Part shown: positions 8,666-19,500 of the stretch, piece by piece
How positions within the stretch are numbered: position 1 is the stretch's first letter
Layout of the letters: every line of letters begins with the position of its first letter
Source of the DNA: Eutrophocola sp965662685
GTDB lineage: Bacteria > Pseudomonadota > Gammaproteobacteria > Pseudomonadales > Pseudohongiellaceae
Assembly: GCA_965662685.1 (NCBI GenBank)
Contig: CBFIIQ010000005.1
Location: 31,878 to 95,877 of the forward strand
Length of the DNA stretch: 64,000 nucleotides
Reading direction: 5' to 3'
The notes under the pieces: model-generated
Database searches by the model: none
What the model was told of the DNA's origin: nothing
The model's input: the letters and a program-made list of their open reading frames with translations, nothing else
Translations under genes and position numbers: made by a program

Positions 8666-10002
8666 AAAACCAGTGCGTCCCTGCATCGGGCTTCAAACTC
8701 ATCTGCCACGGTAGACCAGGAATATTTTTCCTCCATCAGTTGCTGCCCGGCACTACCGAGCATCTCGAGACGCTTCCTGTCCCTGAGCAGCATAATGACT
8801 GTTTCTGCAAAAGAGTCGGCATCATCAGCCCTGACAATATGCTTACCTTCTTCGAGGGGTAAACCCTCAGCGCCAATAGTGGTAGAAACTACTGCCTTAC
8901 CCATTGCCAGCGCTTCAAATATTTTCAGTCTCGTACCACCACCTATGCGTAGCGGGACAATATAAAGTGCTGCCTGGTCTACATAAGGCCGAATGTCATC
9001 CACAGTCCCTGTTACCTGCACATCGGCTTTACTGGCTGCGTCATACAATTTACGGCTGGGATTGCGCCCGACGATGGTTAATGTGACTTGAGCAATACTT
9101 TTACGAATAACAGGCAGGATGGCATCAATGAAATACAACATAGCGTCTTCATTTGGATGCCAGTCCATTGAACCGGTAAAAACCAGCTCGAACGGTTTAC
9201 TTTTTAATAACTCGGCAGCAGACCTGAAATAATCAATATCTACCCCGGTAGGGATGGCGCTGACGGCACAATCAGGAGCGGCCGCACTTAACTGATTACA
9301 ATCCTCCTGAGAAACCGCGATAGTCATTCCTGCCTGTTTACACACACCGGTTTCAAAATTGCGCATCTTGCGCCACTCAAGCTCCAGCAACATTTTTTTA
9401 AACGGGTTTGATTCGTTTCTACAGAGTCTTTTCCAGATCATGTACTCAACATTATGGGCAAAAAATATTGTCGGCACAGAACCTTCTAACGGAACATTGG
9501 GCACTGCGAATAAAAAATCAGCTATACAAATATTGTATTTTTCATCTTTCAATAGTTTTTGTACGGCATTCCGCAAAGCGCTTATTCGATTTTTATAAAG
9601 ATCAACCGGTAGCGGAGAAAACCATGATTTAAATAATGAAAGCAAAAAACGCATGCTGTCGCGCTTGGGTGATGCATAAGGCAAAGAAACAACCCGCTGA
9701 CATAAAGGTAACTGCTGCTTCAGGGCATCGGGATCCTCACTCGGTGAATGCGTTGTCAAAACTGTGACATTATGTTTCTTTGACAACTGCGAGAGGATAT
9801 GAAAACTGCGTAAACGCCCTCCGGTATTGGCGGGCCACAAGCCACCTACTTTCACCCAGAGTATATTCAGGCGCTGATTCCCCGCCGTATTGTCTCCACG
9901 TGTCGCAACCCGGTCCTTTTCTTGAGCCCGCGAGAGCCTTCGGTCATCAAGGCGATAGACGTTACCGGGTAATTTTTTATTTTTACTGACGGTTATATTC
10001 AT
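8662..10002 (-). CDS. glycosyltransferase family 4 (Stp1-like, EPS-associated)
   Basis: 446 residues, GT-B fold. The N-terminal domain starts after a charged 45-residue lead with LNILWVKVGGLWPANTGG. The C-terminal donor domain has IPTGVDIDYF, FTGSMDWHPNEDA, VPLRIGGGTRLKIFEALAMG (the E-x7-E region) and EGL. The pattern resembles sugar transferases associated with EpsH/exosortase-A loci, but no exosortase is visible here. Retaining transfer of a hexose to a lipid-linked intermediate in the cytoplasm is likely; the sugar is unknown. Confidence 0.86.
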   Translation of the reverse strand: MNITVSKNKKLPGNVYRLDDRRLSRAQEKDRVATRGDNTAGNQRLNILWVKVGGLWPANTGGRLRSFHILSQLSKKHNVTVLTTHSPSEDPDALKQQLPLCQRVVSLPYASPKRDSMRFLLSLFKSWFSPLPVDLYKNRISALRNAVQKLLKDEKYNICIADFLFAVPNVPLEGSVPTIFFAHNVEYMIWKRLCRNESNPFKKMLLELEWRKMRNFETGVCKQAGMTIAVSQEDCNQLSAAAPDCAVSAIPTGVDIDYFRSAAELLKSKPFELVFTGSMDWHPNEDAMLYFIDAILPVIRKSIAQVTLTIVGRNPSRKLYDAASKADVQVTGTVDDIRPYVDQAALYIVPLRIGGGTRLKIFEALAMGKAVVSTTIGAEGLPLEEGKHIVRADDADSFAETVIMLLRDRKRLEMLGSAGQQLMEEKYSWSTVADEFEARCRDALVL

Positions 10003-10014
10003 TGTTTTTTTCTT

Positions 10015-11988
10015 TCAGGAGAGGGATGGAGTAGCAATCTGATAGGAATCAGTATCAACCTCATCCACTGTTTTTATTTTTCCGGCATAGATCTCGGATG
10101 GATGTTCGCCATCTATAAAAATACGCTGCCACATTTCGAAGTTAATAAGTAACCAGAGGCGATCGCCATGATCGAACTTGCCCTGGCGATGTTCCTGCGC
10201 CATGGCTTTGACAGATTCAATGTTGAAATATCCGCGGGACAAGGTACGCCTGCCTAGAACAAATTCTTCCACTACTGACCAGAAACGATCTCGTAGCCAG
10301 GTACTCACGGGAACCGGAAAGCCCATTTTTTTTCTGTTAAGTATTTCCTTCGGAATCAGATCACTGACAGCTTCACGCAGCAGGGCCTTGGTTTGCCAAA
10401 ATCTTAATTTGTGACTTCCCGGGATAGCGGCTACCAGCTCAACCAGTTTATGGTCAAGAAAAGGCACCCGGCTCTCAATCGAAGCAGACATACTCATCTG
10501 ATCCTGTTTCATCAACAGCTCAACCAGATAAGTCTGCATGTCGGCATGACTCATGCATTGCAGGATATCTTCACCTGCACCCTCGAAGTATTTCATATAT
10601 TGTGCAAAAGGATCACTCCGCGCTGACAACTCCTGATTGCATATAAGCCTGCGGCGCTGCTCCTGCCGGAACAGGGAAAAATTTTCAAAAAACAGTTGCC
10701 CAGGGTCATTACCAAGAACCAGAAAAGAACGCTCGGCATAATGACGCAGCTTTGCCGGCAGCCTGTGGGCCAGTTCAGCACCAATGTCCCGCACATGTTG
10801 TGGCAATAATCGTGAGTAAAGATTACCCAGGCGCTTGTTCCACAAGGTAGCGCGATAACGGTAGTCATAGCCAAGAAACAATTCATCTGCGCCCTCACCG
10901 GTAAGGACAACCTTGACGTGATCTTTTGCCAGGCAGGAAATCATATGCAGCGGCACGCTGGAAGAAAAAGCAATCGGCTCATCTTCATGCCAAACAAGAT
11001 GAGGCAGGACAGCAAAAAACTGCTCGGGCGTCACTACAATCTCTCGATGCTCGGCCTTGATTGACCGGGCTGCAAGACGGGCATAGCCCAGCTCATTAGC
11101 TGACCCTTCATTGAATCCTACAGAAAATGTTTGTACTGGTGCATCCATCATGCCAGCCATAATTGCACCCAGAACAGTTGAATCAATACCACCGGAGAGA
11201 AACAGCCCTACTGGCACATCGCTGACAAGATGACTTCGAACTGCATCTTCAATCCCATCCCTTACCTTGTGAATGTAATCCCGGTGACTAAGTCCCTTGC
11301 CCTTCTGCGTGGCAGGAAGTTGCCAGTATTGTTTTATGCTGATTCCATTTTCCGCGCTCCAGGAAAGCGTATGAGCTGGCAGCAATTTACAAACACCCTT
11401 ATGAAAGGTTTCTTCCCCCGCCGTGTAACGGCTTGCCAGGAACTCCGGCAGGATGGCATTGTTGAATTCGCTGCCATTATCATGTGCAGCCAGAATGGCT
11501 TTTATTTCAGAGCCAAACAGAATTTCGGTATCATTAATATGATAATAAAGTGGTTTTATACCAAGGCGGTCACGGGCCATAAACAGTCTTTGATGTCGTC
11601 TGTCCCAGATACAGAAGGCAAACATCCCGCGCAGGTAATTGACACAATCCTCTCCATAGAGATCATAGGCCTGCAGGATAACTTCAGTGTCTGAATCCGT
11701 CTGAAACTGGCATCCTTTTGACTGAAGCTCTTTGCGTAGCTCCCTGAAGTTGTATAACTCTCCGTTGTAGGTAATCCAGAAAACTTTTTCCCTGCTTGCC
11801 ATGGGCTGATGGCCGCCAGCCAGATCAATAATCGATAAACGTCTGTGGGCCAGACCAACTGGTCCGGCCAACATTATGCCGGCATCATCCGGGCCACGGT
11901 GAAGAAGCGTATCGCGCATGGCACGAAGGCGCTTTTCCTCAACATTGCTGGAGGGATCAAACTTCAGTATTCCGGCTATTCCACACAT
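10015..11988 (-). CDS. glutamine-dependent amidotransferase, asparagine synthase-like (EPS type)
   Basis: 657 residues from MCGIAGIL at 11988; the ATG at 12024 would bury the catalytic Cys, which must be the first residue after Met removal. The N-terminal class II glutaminase (residues 2 to about 200) has RGPDD, RRLSIIDL and NGELYN. The C-terminal synthetase has the PP-loop LSGGIDST and the DEPIAF and LLMKQDQMSM segments. Such genes are usual in EPS loci and probably amidate a carboxyl group, for example a uronic acid, rather than serve Asn supply. A second, fused copy lies at 27646. Confidence 0.85.
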   Translation of the reverse strand: MCGIAGILKFDPSSNVEEKRLRAMRDTLLHRGPDDAGIMLAGPVGLAHRRLSIIDLAGGHQPMASREKVFWITYNGELYNFRELRKELQSKGCQFQTDSDTEVILQAYDLYGEDCVNYLRGMFAFCIWDRRHQRLFMARDRLGIKPLYYHINDTEILFGSEIKAILAAHDNGSEFNNAILPEFLASRYTAGEETFHKGVCKLLPAHTLSWSAENGISIKQYWQLPATQKGKGLSHRDYIHKVRDGIEDAVRSHLVSDVPVGLFLSGGIDSTVLGAIMAGMMDAPVQTFSVGFNEGSANELGYARLAARSIKAEHREIVVTPEQFFAVLPHLVWHEDEPIAFSSSVPLHMISCLAKDHVKVVLTGEGADELFLGYDYRYRATLWNKRLGNLYSRLLPQHVRDIGAELAHRLPAKLRHYAERSFLVLGNDPGQLFFENFSLFRQEQRRRLICNQELSARSDPFAQYMKYFEGAGEDILQCMSHADMQTYLVELLMKQDQMSMSASIESRVPFLDHKLVELVAAIPGSHKLRFWQTKALLREAVSDLIPKEILNRKKMGFPVPVSTWLRDRFWSVVEEFVLGRRTLSRGYFNIESVKAMAQEHRQGKFDHGDRLWLLINFEMWQRIFIDGEHPSEIYAGKIKTVDEVDTDSYQIATPSLS

Positions 11989-12138
11989 AGTTTTATTTTC
12001 AGGTCCAAGAGGGGCTTTGGGCATTCAGCGTGTTCACGACAAATACCCGGTCAGGTTGGAGAGCAAGAGATGAAAAACTCATCCCTCCCAATTTGAACCT
12101 GGAGGATTGTTAAATGTTTTACAGGTTTATTCCGAACG

Positions 12139-12909
12139 TCATTCCTTGACGCTCAGCACACAATGCACCACTGAGGTCATAAACTCCCTGGTTATCGGAT
12201 TACTTAACCAGCGCAACTTCCTTATGGGTATTGCCTGGAACTCCAGTATCCGAAAATCATTCTGGCGCACCAGTTTCCTGAAGCGCCTGACAGTCATCTG
12301 GTTAAGACCTCCTTCCACTTCATGAAAGCGTGTGGCGCCGTCGGATTTAAAGTCCGATCGCCAACGAATCAATGCCTTCTCGGTAAAAATCAGATGTGCC
12401 CATGGGAATACTGAAAACAGATGTCCACCATAGGGATGGAACCAGGGCGGACCAAAACTGATATATATTTTTCCACCAGGTTTAAGCTGGCTCTTCATCA
12501 AGGCCAATACCTGGTTTGGATCATCGTAATGTTCAAAACCGTCGATAGAGAAAATGACATCAACCTTTTGTGCAGTACGGGTAGTAAATTCACAGAAGCC
12601 GGAGACTCCGGCTGCGGCCGCTTTCTGATTTGCCAGGTCGAGTACTTTTTGCCTGCTATCAATGCCCACAACCCTGCGGGCGCCATGCTGGGCCATTTCT
12701 ATGGCCTGTGTACCATTACCACAACCAAAATCCATGACCTGCCTGCCCTTGATCTCACGCCAGATATTTTTACCAAACATCAGCTGCAGTTTACTCTTGC
12801 CACTGTACCCGCGACTGTCGCAGTAGGATCCCGCCTCATCGCCGTTGCGATTGATGTGCTGCAGGAGGTTGTAAGCAAAATTTCCACCAATAATTCCTGA
12901 CCATCCCAT
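12139..12909 (-). CDS. class I SAM-dependent methyltransferase
   Basis: 256 residues from the ATG at 12909 (AAGG about eight bases upstream); a GTG three codons earlier would overlap the preceding stop. Motif I VMDFGCGNGTQAIEMA at about 60-75 and the GIDSRQKVLDLA acidic loop identify the Rossmann SAM fold, with a VDVIFSIDGFEHYDDP post-motif. The substrate is unknown; in this setting it is probably a sugar or a carrier-linked intermediate. It follows the heparinase-like gene without a gap. Confidence 0.82.
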   Translation of the reverse strand: MGWSGIIGGNFAYNLLQHINRNGDEAGSYCDSRGYSGKSKLQLMFGKNIWREIKGRQVMDFGCGNGTQAIEMAQHGARRVVGIDSRQKVLDLANQKAAAAGVSGFCEFTTRTAQKVDVIFSIDGFEHYDDPNQVLALMKSQLKPGGKIYISFGPPWFHPYGGHLFSVFPWAHLIFTEKALIRWRSDFKSDGATRFHEVEGGLNQMTVRRFRKLVRQNDFRILEFQAIPIRKLRWLSNPITREFMTSVVHCVLSVKE

Positions 12910-12910
12910 A

Positions 12911-15130
12911 TCAAACACCTTCCACCTGAATAGAATTGTTGTTAATCCTTATACAATGATTTGCCTTTTCCCAAGTAATCGACAACACCGTGTCTTCATT
13001 ACTGAACCATTCATGTACTTGTGGAGGAGAGGCTTGTTTGTCACTGACCGGAATGCATAAAGTCACTACGCGCGCCGGTAATTGCTGCTGGATCGAATAG
13101 GTGACTGCGGGAGCTGGCTGCTGCTGACCGTAGTTGGGTGATAGCCAGCCCCGCATCGGCGCAGTAGTTCCCTTGCTTATATCGGTATGGACATGACTGG
13201 CTGAAATACTTCGTAGCAACAAGGCGCTTTGATGGTGACCATAAACTCTGATCCACCGGTTCTTTTCCTCCACCAGATTCAGTGGGGCCAGTTGGTAACG
13301 CACATCAATACGGTGCTCATCATAGCCTGACAGGTCATCTATAATCAGCCAGTAAGATCTATCAATAAACAGTAACCGGCGGCGATGGGAAATCGCTTCA
13401 TCTGGGGTTGAATAAGCATCGTGAAACGCCTCTACCAGTTGGTAGGATTCAGTTACTTCATATCCATTCAGTTGCGCCCGCGGCCGGCTGCCATGCCAGG
13501 AAAAAGGACCTTCCGGTTGAGCCTGACCCATACCGTCTACCATCACAGTACTGTGAGCAGCACTGCTGCGAAAATAGTTTCGCCACTTTTTGTCAGCGGT
13601 ATAGTTGCCTGTTCCCGCATCAACAATAAAGGGTTGGCCAAAAACATTGCACTGAACACTCAGCAGATCTGCGTGCCCATGACCACCACTGACATCACAT
13701 CCCAGTGGGCCAATATCGAAAATAATTTGGTGTGCATTGCCGTGCCAATGATTACGTAATATGGCATAACCACCGGACTTGTATATTCGCGGCTGTAAAT
13801 CAACAGGGGCGGATAACTCGAGAGCATCCCAGATCCTGCGTGCAGAGGAACCAAAAAACCATGCCGGCTCAAGTGTTAATGCGCCAGCTGACCAGGCAAG
13901 GTCGCCGCGTTGAAACAGTACCGCACCCATCGCGAACAAGGCCCTGAAATCTGCCGGTTCGCGACGTAGCAAGGGCAATAACCAGCCGCCATCAGCATCT
14001 CCAATCTGCGGAATATCACCATTTGGCTGCCGAACAGCCAGCAGAAAATTGAACATTTTTTCCAACCTGCTGAGGAGCTCTGCAGATACCTTGACATCAT
14101 TTTTTCCAGCCAGGATGACAAAGTGCAAATAAATTTCGATGGTGTAGTATTGATAGCGGGTTGACTGTTCAAAGTAGACGCCATCCTCATACACCTGGCA
14201 CTGAATTTGACCATTAAGAATTTGTTCACCCAGTAACTGCCAGCGCCTGGAGTCACGAAATTCCGGAATAACCGTACCGGCATAAAAAAGACCCAGTGCT
14301 TCCCCCGTTAAATGAGTATTGGGAGAAAAATAATAAGACAGGTACTTTTCCACATAGCAGGCATGGCTGCGAATCCATGACAGCATTTCCACATACAGCT
14401 GCCCCGTCATAACCCTGGCACTGCGAAACATGTAAAGAGCCCAACACCATGAAATCAACCGGTACGCCACTTCAAGTGAACTGCTCCAGTTAATACCAAA
14501 GCCCACCGGATTGGCCTGCATCCAGTCTCGCAGTAAATTTTCAAACACCAGCGCATAATGTTCATCTCCGGTTATCAGATAGGCTTGCCCAAGATCAAGC
14601 ATCCACTGATGCCGATTTATCTCCCAGATTACTTTACTGTCACCAACATGATCACTGTCCAGCGGATCAATCCTGCTCCAGTGTTCAAGCGGAACTTCAT
14701 GACCGGATACCGGATCCAGGTGCCAGTTAACCGGTGATCCGAAAAACAACCTGCCATAACCCAGTATGTCAAACCGGCCCTCGCATACGGCATCTGCACT
14801 TTCGATTATTTCTTCACACTTACCCGGATATTGGTTGCGGATAAAAAACGGTACGTTTAGTTCCGTCGTGCCCTCAAAAAATCGGGAGGATGCATGTGTT
14901 TGAAATTGTTGCAGTAATGCCTGCGCAGCCGCTTCTTCCTCGCCTTGCTGGAATAGTTCAACGACAGGCTTCAAGTCCGGACTTCTGTCAAGATGATTGA
15001 ACACAGACGCTGCCTTTCCTGTAGCCTCATGTTTCTTAAGAACAAAACGTTCCATGGTTTTATGGGTCTGCTGCCAGCTGCGGCGAGCAATTTCTTCAGG
15101 CCCCATTTTTAATAGACGCTGCAATCTCAT
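12911..15130 (-). CDS. heparinase II/III family protein (alginate-lyase-like toroid plus beta-sandwich)
   Basis: 739 residues. The N-terminal two thirds are a helical toroid (WHLDPVSG, INRHQW, WSSSLEVAYR, NTHLTGEALGLFYAG, EDGVYFEQSTRYQYYT). The C-terminal third is the heparinase II/III beta-sandwich, with SGGHGHADLLSVQ carrying the conserved His and Asp, DAGTGNY, and a later WLIIDDLSG. The family cleaves uronic-acid-containing polymers by beta-elimination. No signal peptide is visible, as is common for EPS-locus members, so it may act in the cytoplasm or be exported another way. Its presence supports an acidic, uronate-containing product. Confidence 0.85.
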   Translation of the reverse strand: MRLQRLLKMGPEEIARRSWQQTHKTMERFVLKKHEATGKAASVFNHLDRSPDLKPVVELFQQGEEEAAAQALLQQFQTHASSRFFEGTTELNVPFFIRNQYPGKCEEIIESADAVCEGRFDILGYGRLFFGSPVNWHLDPVSGHEVPLEHWSRIDPLDSDHVGDSKVIWEINRHQWMLDLGQAYLITGDEHYALVFENLLRDWMQANPVGFGINWSSSLEVAYRLISWCWALYMFRSARVMTGQLYVEMLSWIRSHACYVEKYLSYYFSPNTHLTGEALGLFYAGTVIPEFRDSRRWQLLGEQILNGQIQCQVYEDGVYFEQSTRYQYYTIEIYLHFVILAGKNDVKVSAELLSRLEKMFNFLLAVRQPNGDIPQIGDADGGWLLPLLRREPADFRALFAMGAVLFQRGDLAWSAGALTLEPAWFFGSSARRIWDALELSAPVDLQPRIYKSGGYAILRNHWHGNAHQIIFDIGPLGCDVSGGHGHADLLSVQCNVFGQPFIVDAGTGNYTADKKWRNYFRSSAAHSTVMVDGMGQAQPEGPFSWHGSRPRAQLNGYEVTESYQLVEAFHDAYSTPDEAISHRRRLLFIDRSYWLIIDDLSGYDEHRIDVRYQLAPLNLVEEKNRWIRVYGHHQSALLLRSISASHVHTDISKGTTAPMRGWLSPNYGQQQPAPAVTYSIQQQLPARVVTLCIPVSDKQASPPQVHEWFSNEDTVLSITWEKANHCIRINNNSIQVEGV

Positions 15131-15143
15131 AGCCGATATATTT

Positions 15144-16244
15144 CTAATCCTGATAGTATAATCTTGACCATTCCCTGGACACTTCAGGCCAGGTATATTT
15201 TTTTACTTCATCACAGGCGCGGCGGGCCATAAGCCTTGCCTGTCCTGGTTCCTCAAGGAGCCTGTCGACAGCAGCGGCGATCGCTTGCGGATCATCATAA
15301 GGAACGATATAACCAGTCTTTTTGTCTTTGACCATTGCCGGTATATCACCGGCAGGAGTGGAGATCACATTAAGTCCTGCGGCGAAAGCCTCCAGGATAG
15401 AAACAGGCTGGTTATCCAGCACTGACGAGTTGATAAAGATATCGGCCTGATCATAGAGCGCAGGCATATCCTCCTGCTCTATGCGTCCAACGAAACTTAC
15501 GCCGTCAAGCTCATGCTTTTTAACCCAACTTCTGAGCTGGTTTTCTTCACTGCCATATCCTGCAATGGTAAGCGTTGCCTCTGGCCAACGCTTGCGGATC
15601 AAGGCAAAAGCTTTTAGCGTATTATCGACACAGTAATAAGACTCAAGATTTCTGGCAGATAACAGCCGTGGGGACAGGTTTTTTCTCTCGCGGAATCGAA
15701 AACTGGCAAGATCAACAAAATTTCGAATTACTCTGGTTTTGTATTCGTAGTGGGCAAATACATCACTAAGATAGGGAGAAGGCACAACAATCTCGTCAGC
15801 CTGTCTTAACCACGGATGCACACGCAGCCCCCAATTGGCCAGATGATCAGATGCTTCACCACTGTGATAATTAAGAATTGCAAGCTTGCCAAATAGTCTT
15901 GCTGCCAATATTGCCGGCAAGGGGGACAACAGGAACGACCAGTAAGACGCCGAAAAAGCATGCACAACATCGACATTACGAATTTTGTACAGACTCGGAA
16001 TATAGATCAACTGGTTAATGACGGTGCGAACCACAGGTACCCGCCTCAACCAGCTTATCCCTGCCGGGAAACGAGGATTGACAGGAATAAAACTAACATC
16101 AAAGCCTTCCTGCCGTAATGCGTTTGCCAGACTGCTGGCTTGTACACCCTGCCCTCCCAATATATCCAGACTGGGCGCTACCAGAGCAACCCTGGGCGAT
16201 ATTTGCTGTTTTTGAGTCAGGGAAATTGTTGTTGAAGAATTCAT
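15144..16244 (-). CDS. glycosyltransferase family 4
   Basis: 366 residues, GT-B fold. The N-terminal LVAPSLDILGGQGVQASSLA is the usual Gly-rich acceptor motif; the C-terminal domain has LTIAGYGSEENQL, VSFVGRIEQEDMPALYDQAD and NQPVSILEAFAAGLNVIST, with the E-x7-E donor motif slightly altered (SILEAF). It would add a sugar during repeat-unit assembly. No Shine-Dalgarno site is evident and a 267-bp gap lies upstream, so it may begin a sub-transcript. Confidence 0.86.
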   Translation of the reverse strand: MNSSTTISLTQKQQISPRVALVAPSLDILGGQGVQASSLANALRQEGFDVSFIPVNPRFPAGISWLRRVPVVRTVINQLIYIPSLYKIRNVDVVHAFSASYWSFLLSPLPAILAARLFGKLAILNYHSGEASDHLANWGLRVHPWLRQADEIVVPSPYLSDVFAHYEYKTRVIRNFVDLASFRFRERKNLSPRLLSARNLESYYCVDNTLKAFALIRKRWPEATLTIAGYGSEENQLRSWVKKHELDGVSFVGRIEQEDMPALYDQADIFINSSVLDNQPVSILEAFAAGLNVISTPAGDIPAMVKDKKTGYIVPYDDPQAIAAAVDRLLEEPGQARLMARRACDEVKKYTWPEVSREWSRLYYQD

Positions 16245-16511
16245 CTATGTTTTGCAACCGGCTAACCGCTACTATTGTGATCAGGGATCGGATTGAAATT
16301 CGCCGCTTTTATCAGGGAAAAACTTCGTCCCTATAATAGCTTTCAAGCCATTATTTTTTTGAAAAATGCCGGAATAATTTTCTCCAGCACCGCTGTTATA
16401 AATAATTGTGGTAACCAATTGATTCAAACAATAGTGTGTACACATTTGTAATACCATTAGGGTTTTTACTGAAGGCAAAGCGGGGAATCCCCTAACCGGT
16501 TAATAGGGAGT

Positions 16512-19500
16512 TCAATTTTCACAAACCGCCTCCGGTGGGCACGGGTAGATATCGAATGCATCCAGCCATACCCACCTTTTCTTACCCGATTCATTAACAG
16601 CAGGCTCGATAACCTCTATTTTCAGCGTGTGTGTTTTTTCTTCCAGATTTCTGATAGTGAACAATCGTTCCTGAACACGGTGTTTGGCAGAATACCCGTC
16701 AACAATAAATTCCTGTTCATCATCAAGGGTCACTTTTGCCGTACCAGCCCAGCGCCCGGCGTAACCGAGCCAACTGACTGCTGAGCCATAAAAACTGAAA
16801 ATTGCTGAATCACCCGGAGTACTCGACACTTTTACCGAGCCAGCACTAAAAATCGGGTGATAAAACGTATCCCACCTGCCCTGGAACTGGACCGTATCAT
16901 CTTCATTCTGATATCGGTAAAGACGTATATTAAAGTCCTTGTCCAGAACCCAGCCATGTTCATTGTCATTAGCCACCCCCGAATTTTCACAATCGCTGAT
17001 GCACATGTAGTACACATCAGTGTAATTCTCCGGATACCCCAGCTTTTGCTGCAGGTTGAAATTACTGTCAAAAACCAGACGGCTACCATCGCGGCTCACA
17101 GCGGCCTTGGGCTGATAATAATAGTCTCCCAGCGCTCTACTCCAATGCAGACCCAGCTCGGTAACGCTCGAGCCATCAAGACTTACCTGCAAAATTGAAT
17201 TGCGATATTTTAGCGGTGCAGGAAAGGGATTCCGGGTACTGTTTTTTGTCAGATAGGTGCTGACAACAAACCCGCCGTTATTTATTTCCGGGGCGGAAAT
17301 ATGCAAGGCCATACTCCAGTCAAACTCAATCAGGCAGGTACGCTGATTGTCGGCCAGGGCAATCTTCATAACCCCGTTTCTGCAGTCTGAATCCGGATTG
17401 GGCTCACCGGCATTGGCCCATAAAAGTATCTCTTCGCCATTGTTATCCCGGGCGACATCCATATGTCCCCCGGCCATCGTTACCTGATGTACAAAGCCCA
17501 TGTCCTGATCATACAGTTCAATGCCGTTGTAACGCTCTGCTCCATTATCATCCCAGGTGATCAGCACATTGTTATCCGGTGTCAGGTACAAGCTGTTGGC
17601 AGACCCGGCGTTTGGCAATTCCAGCACCGCCCCCTTGTTGCCCGTGCTCAGGGTATAGACAAAGATGTCCATATTGTCGCCAAACAACACCAGGTGATCA
17701 CCGTCAAAAGAAATATCCGCTTCGCCACGGGAGGTAATCTTGCTGTACTCCGGGAATTCCTGGACCAGGCTGGCGACCCTGGTCTGAACGTTATAGCGCC
17801 TGATCTGGTTGCCATTAAGATAATAAAATACGGCTGGATCATTTCTCGACCAGCGCGGTTCGCTGGAAGCAGTAATATCAAACGGTAAATCAGTGAGGTA
17901 ATTGCCAGCACCATCGTAGAGCGCAAAGTAACTGAAATGCTGTAGCAGCAAGCGCGAATTGTCACTGTTAAAGGGAGACATGCTGGAATATTCATGGGTA
18001 ATAAATGGCAGAATTCCACCATTGGCCGAGTCACTGGTATTTCTGGAATCAGTCAGTCTTTTAATGACACTCCCAGTAAATAAATCAACATATAAACGTT
18101 TAACCGAGGGAGGCAGAAAGGCTGAATAATCAAACGTTGGTAATGTAATGTATTCCAGCTCATTGGTCACAGAACTATCCACCAGCACATTTCCTGCTCC
18201 CACATCGGGCGCGCCGGGATCAACACCACTGTTACTATTCAGCGGTTGACGGTTAATATCCGGAGGGGTCTGGTTAGCAACAGGGCTATTGTCATTACTA
18301 CCCGTTGGCTGCGCTGCGTCATTCGGGACGGGAGGCACTGGCTCAGCAGTACCATTGCCAACTTCGCCACCAGCCACAACATCCACTGCAGTTTCCAGCA
18401 CCGGGCTCAGGCAGGGAGCCTGCAGGCAGACAAAATACACATCGGTATAGTCCGCCGCAAAACCCTGTTTGCTCTGCAGCCCAAAATTACTGGCATAGAC
18501 CAGCCGGTCGTCAGTATGGCTCACCGATACCCGGGCACTGTCATAGTAACCATCTGAGGGCTGGCTGTAGTGATGCAGCAGACGTTCAATCCCGGTGCCA
18601 TCAAGGCTGACCCGCAATATCTCGTTCTGATACAGGCGCCAGTTGGCATCCGGTGATGGTCCGCGGGTGCTGACATAAAAAGTGCCTGCGCTTTCCGGCG
18701 CCGAGACATGCAAGCCCAATCCCCAACCCAGCGAAATCAGGCAGGTGCGCTGATTGTCTGCCAGGCTGATCTTTACTACCCCATTGATACAGCCTGGATC
18801 GGGAACGGCTTCCCTGGCATTGGACCATAACAGAATCTCACTGTTATCCGTGTCGCGGGCGACATCCATATGCCCCCCTATTGTCGTTACCTGGCGAACA
18901 AAATTCATGTCCTGATCAAACAGCTCAATACCATTAAAGCGATCAGTTCCGAACGCATCCCATGTCACCAGCACATTGTTGTCAGGTGTCATGTACACGC
19001 TGTTGGCATCCCCTGCATTCGGCATTTGCAGCACCGTACTTTGACTGTCTGTGCTCAGGGTGTAGACGAAGATATCCACATTGTCACCAAGCAGCACCAG
19101 GTGATCGCCGTCGAAAGAGATGTCTGCCTCTCCCTTTGCCGAGATCACGCTGTAGTCCGTGAACTCATGCACCAGCGTACTGCTGGCAGACAACACGTTG
19201 TAGCGCTTTAGCTGGTTGCCTTTCATGAAATAGAACACGGCTGGATCCGTGCGCGACCAGCGCGGCGCACTGGAGGCGTTAATCTCAAAGGGCAAATCCG
19301 CCAGATAATTACCCAGTCCATCGTAGAGCGCAAAGTAACTGAAGTGCTGCAGCAGCAGGCGCGAGTTATCAGCATTGAAAGCCGAAATGACCGCGGCTTC
19401 CTGGGTGATTAAATTGAGCATCCCGCTATTGTTGGAACTGTCGGGAGTATTGCGGGCATCGCTGATGCGCTTGATGGTGGTGCCGAAGGTCTGGTCCACA

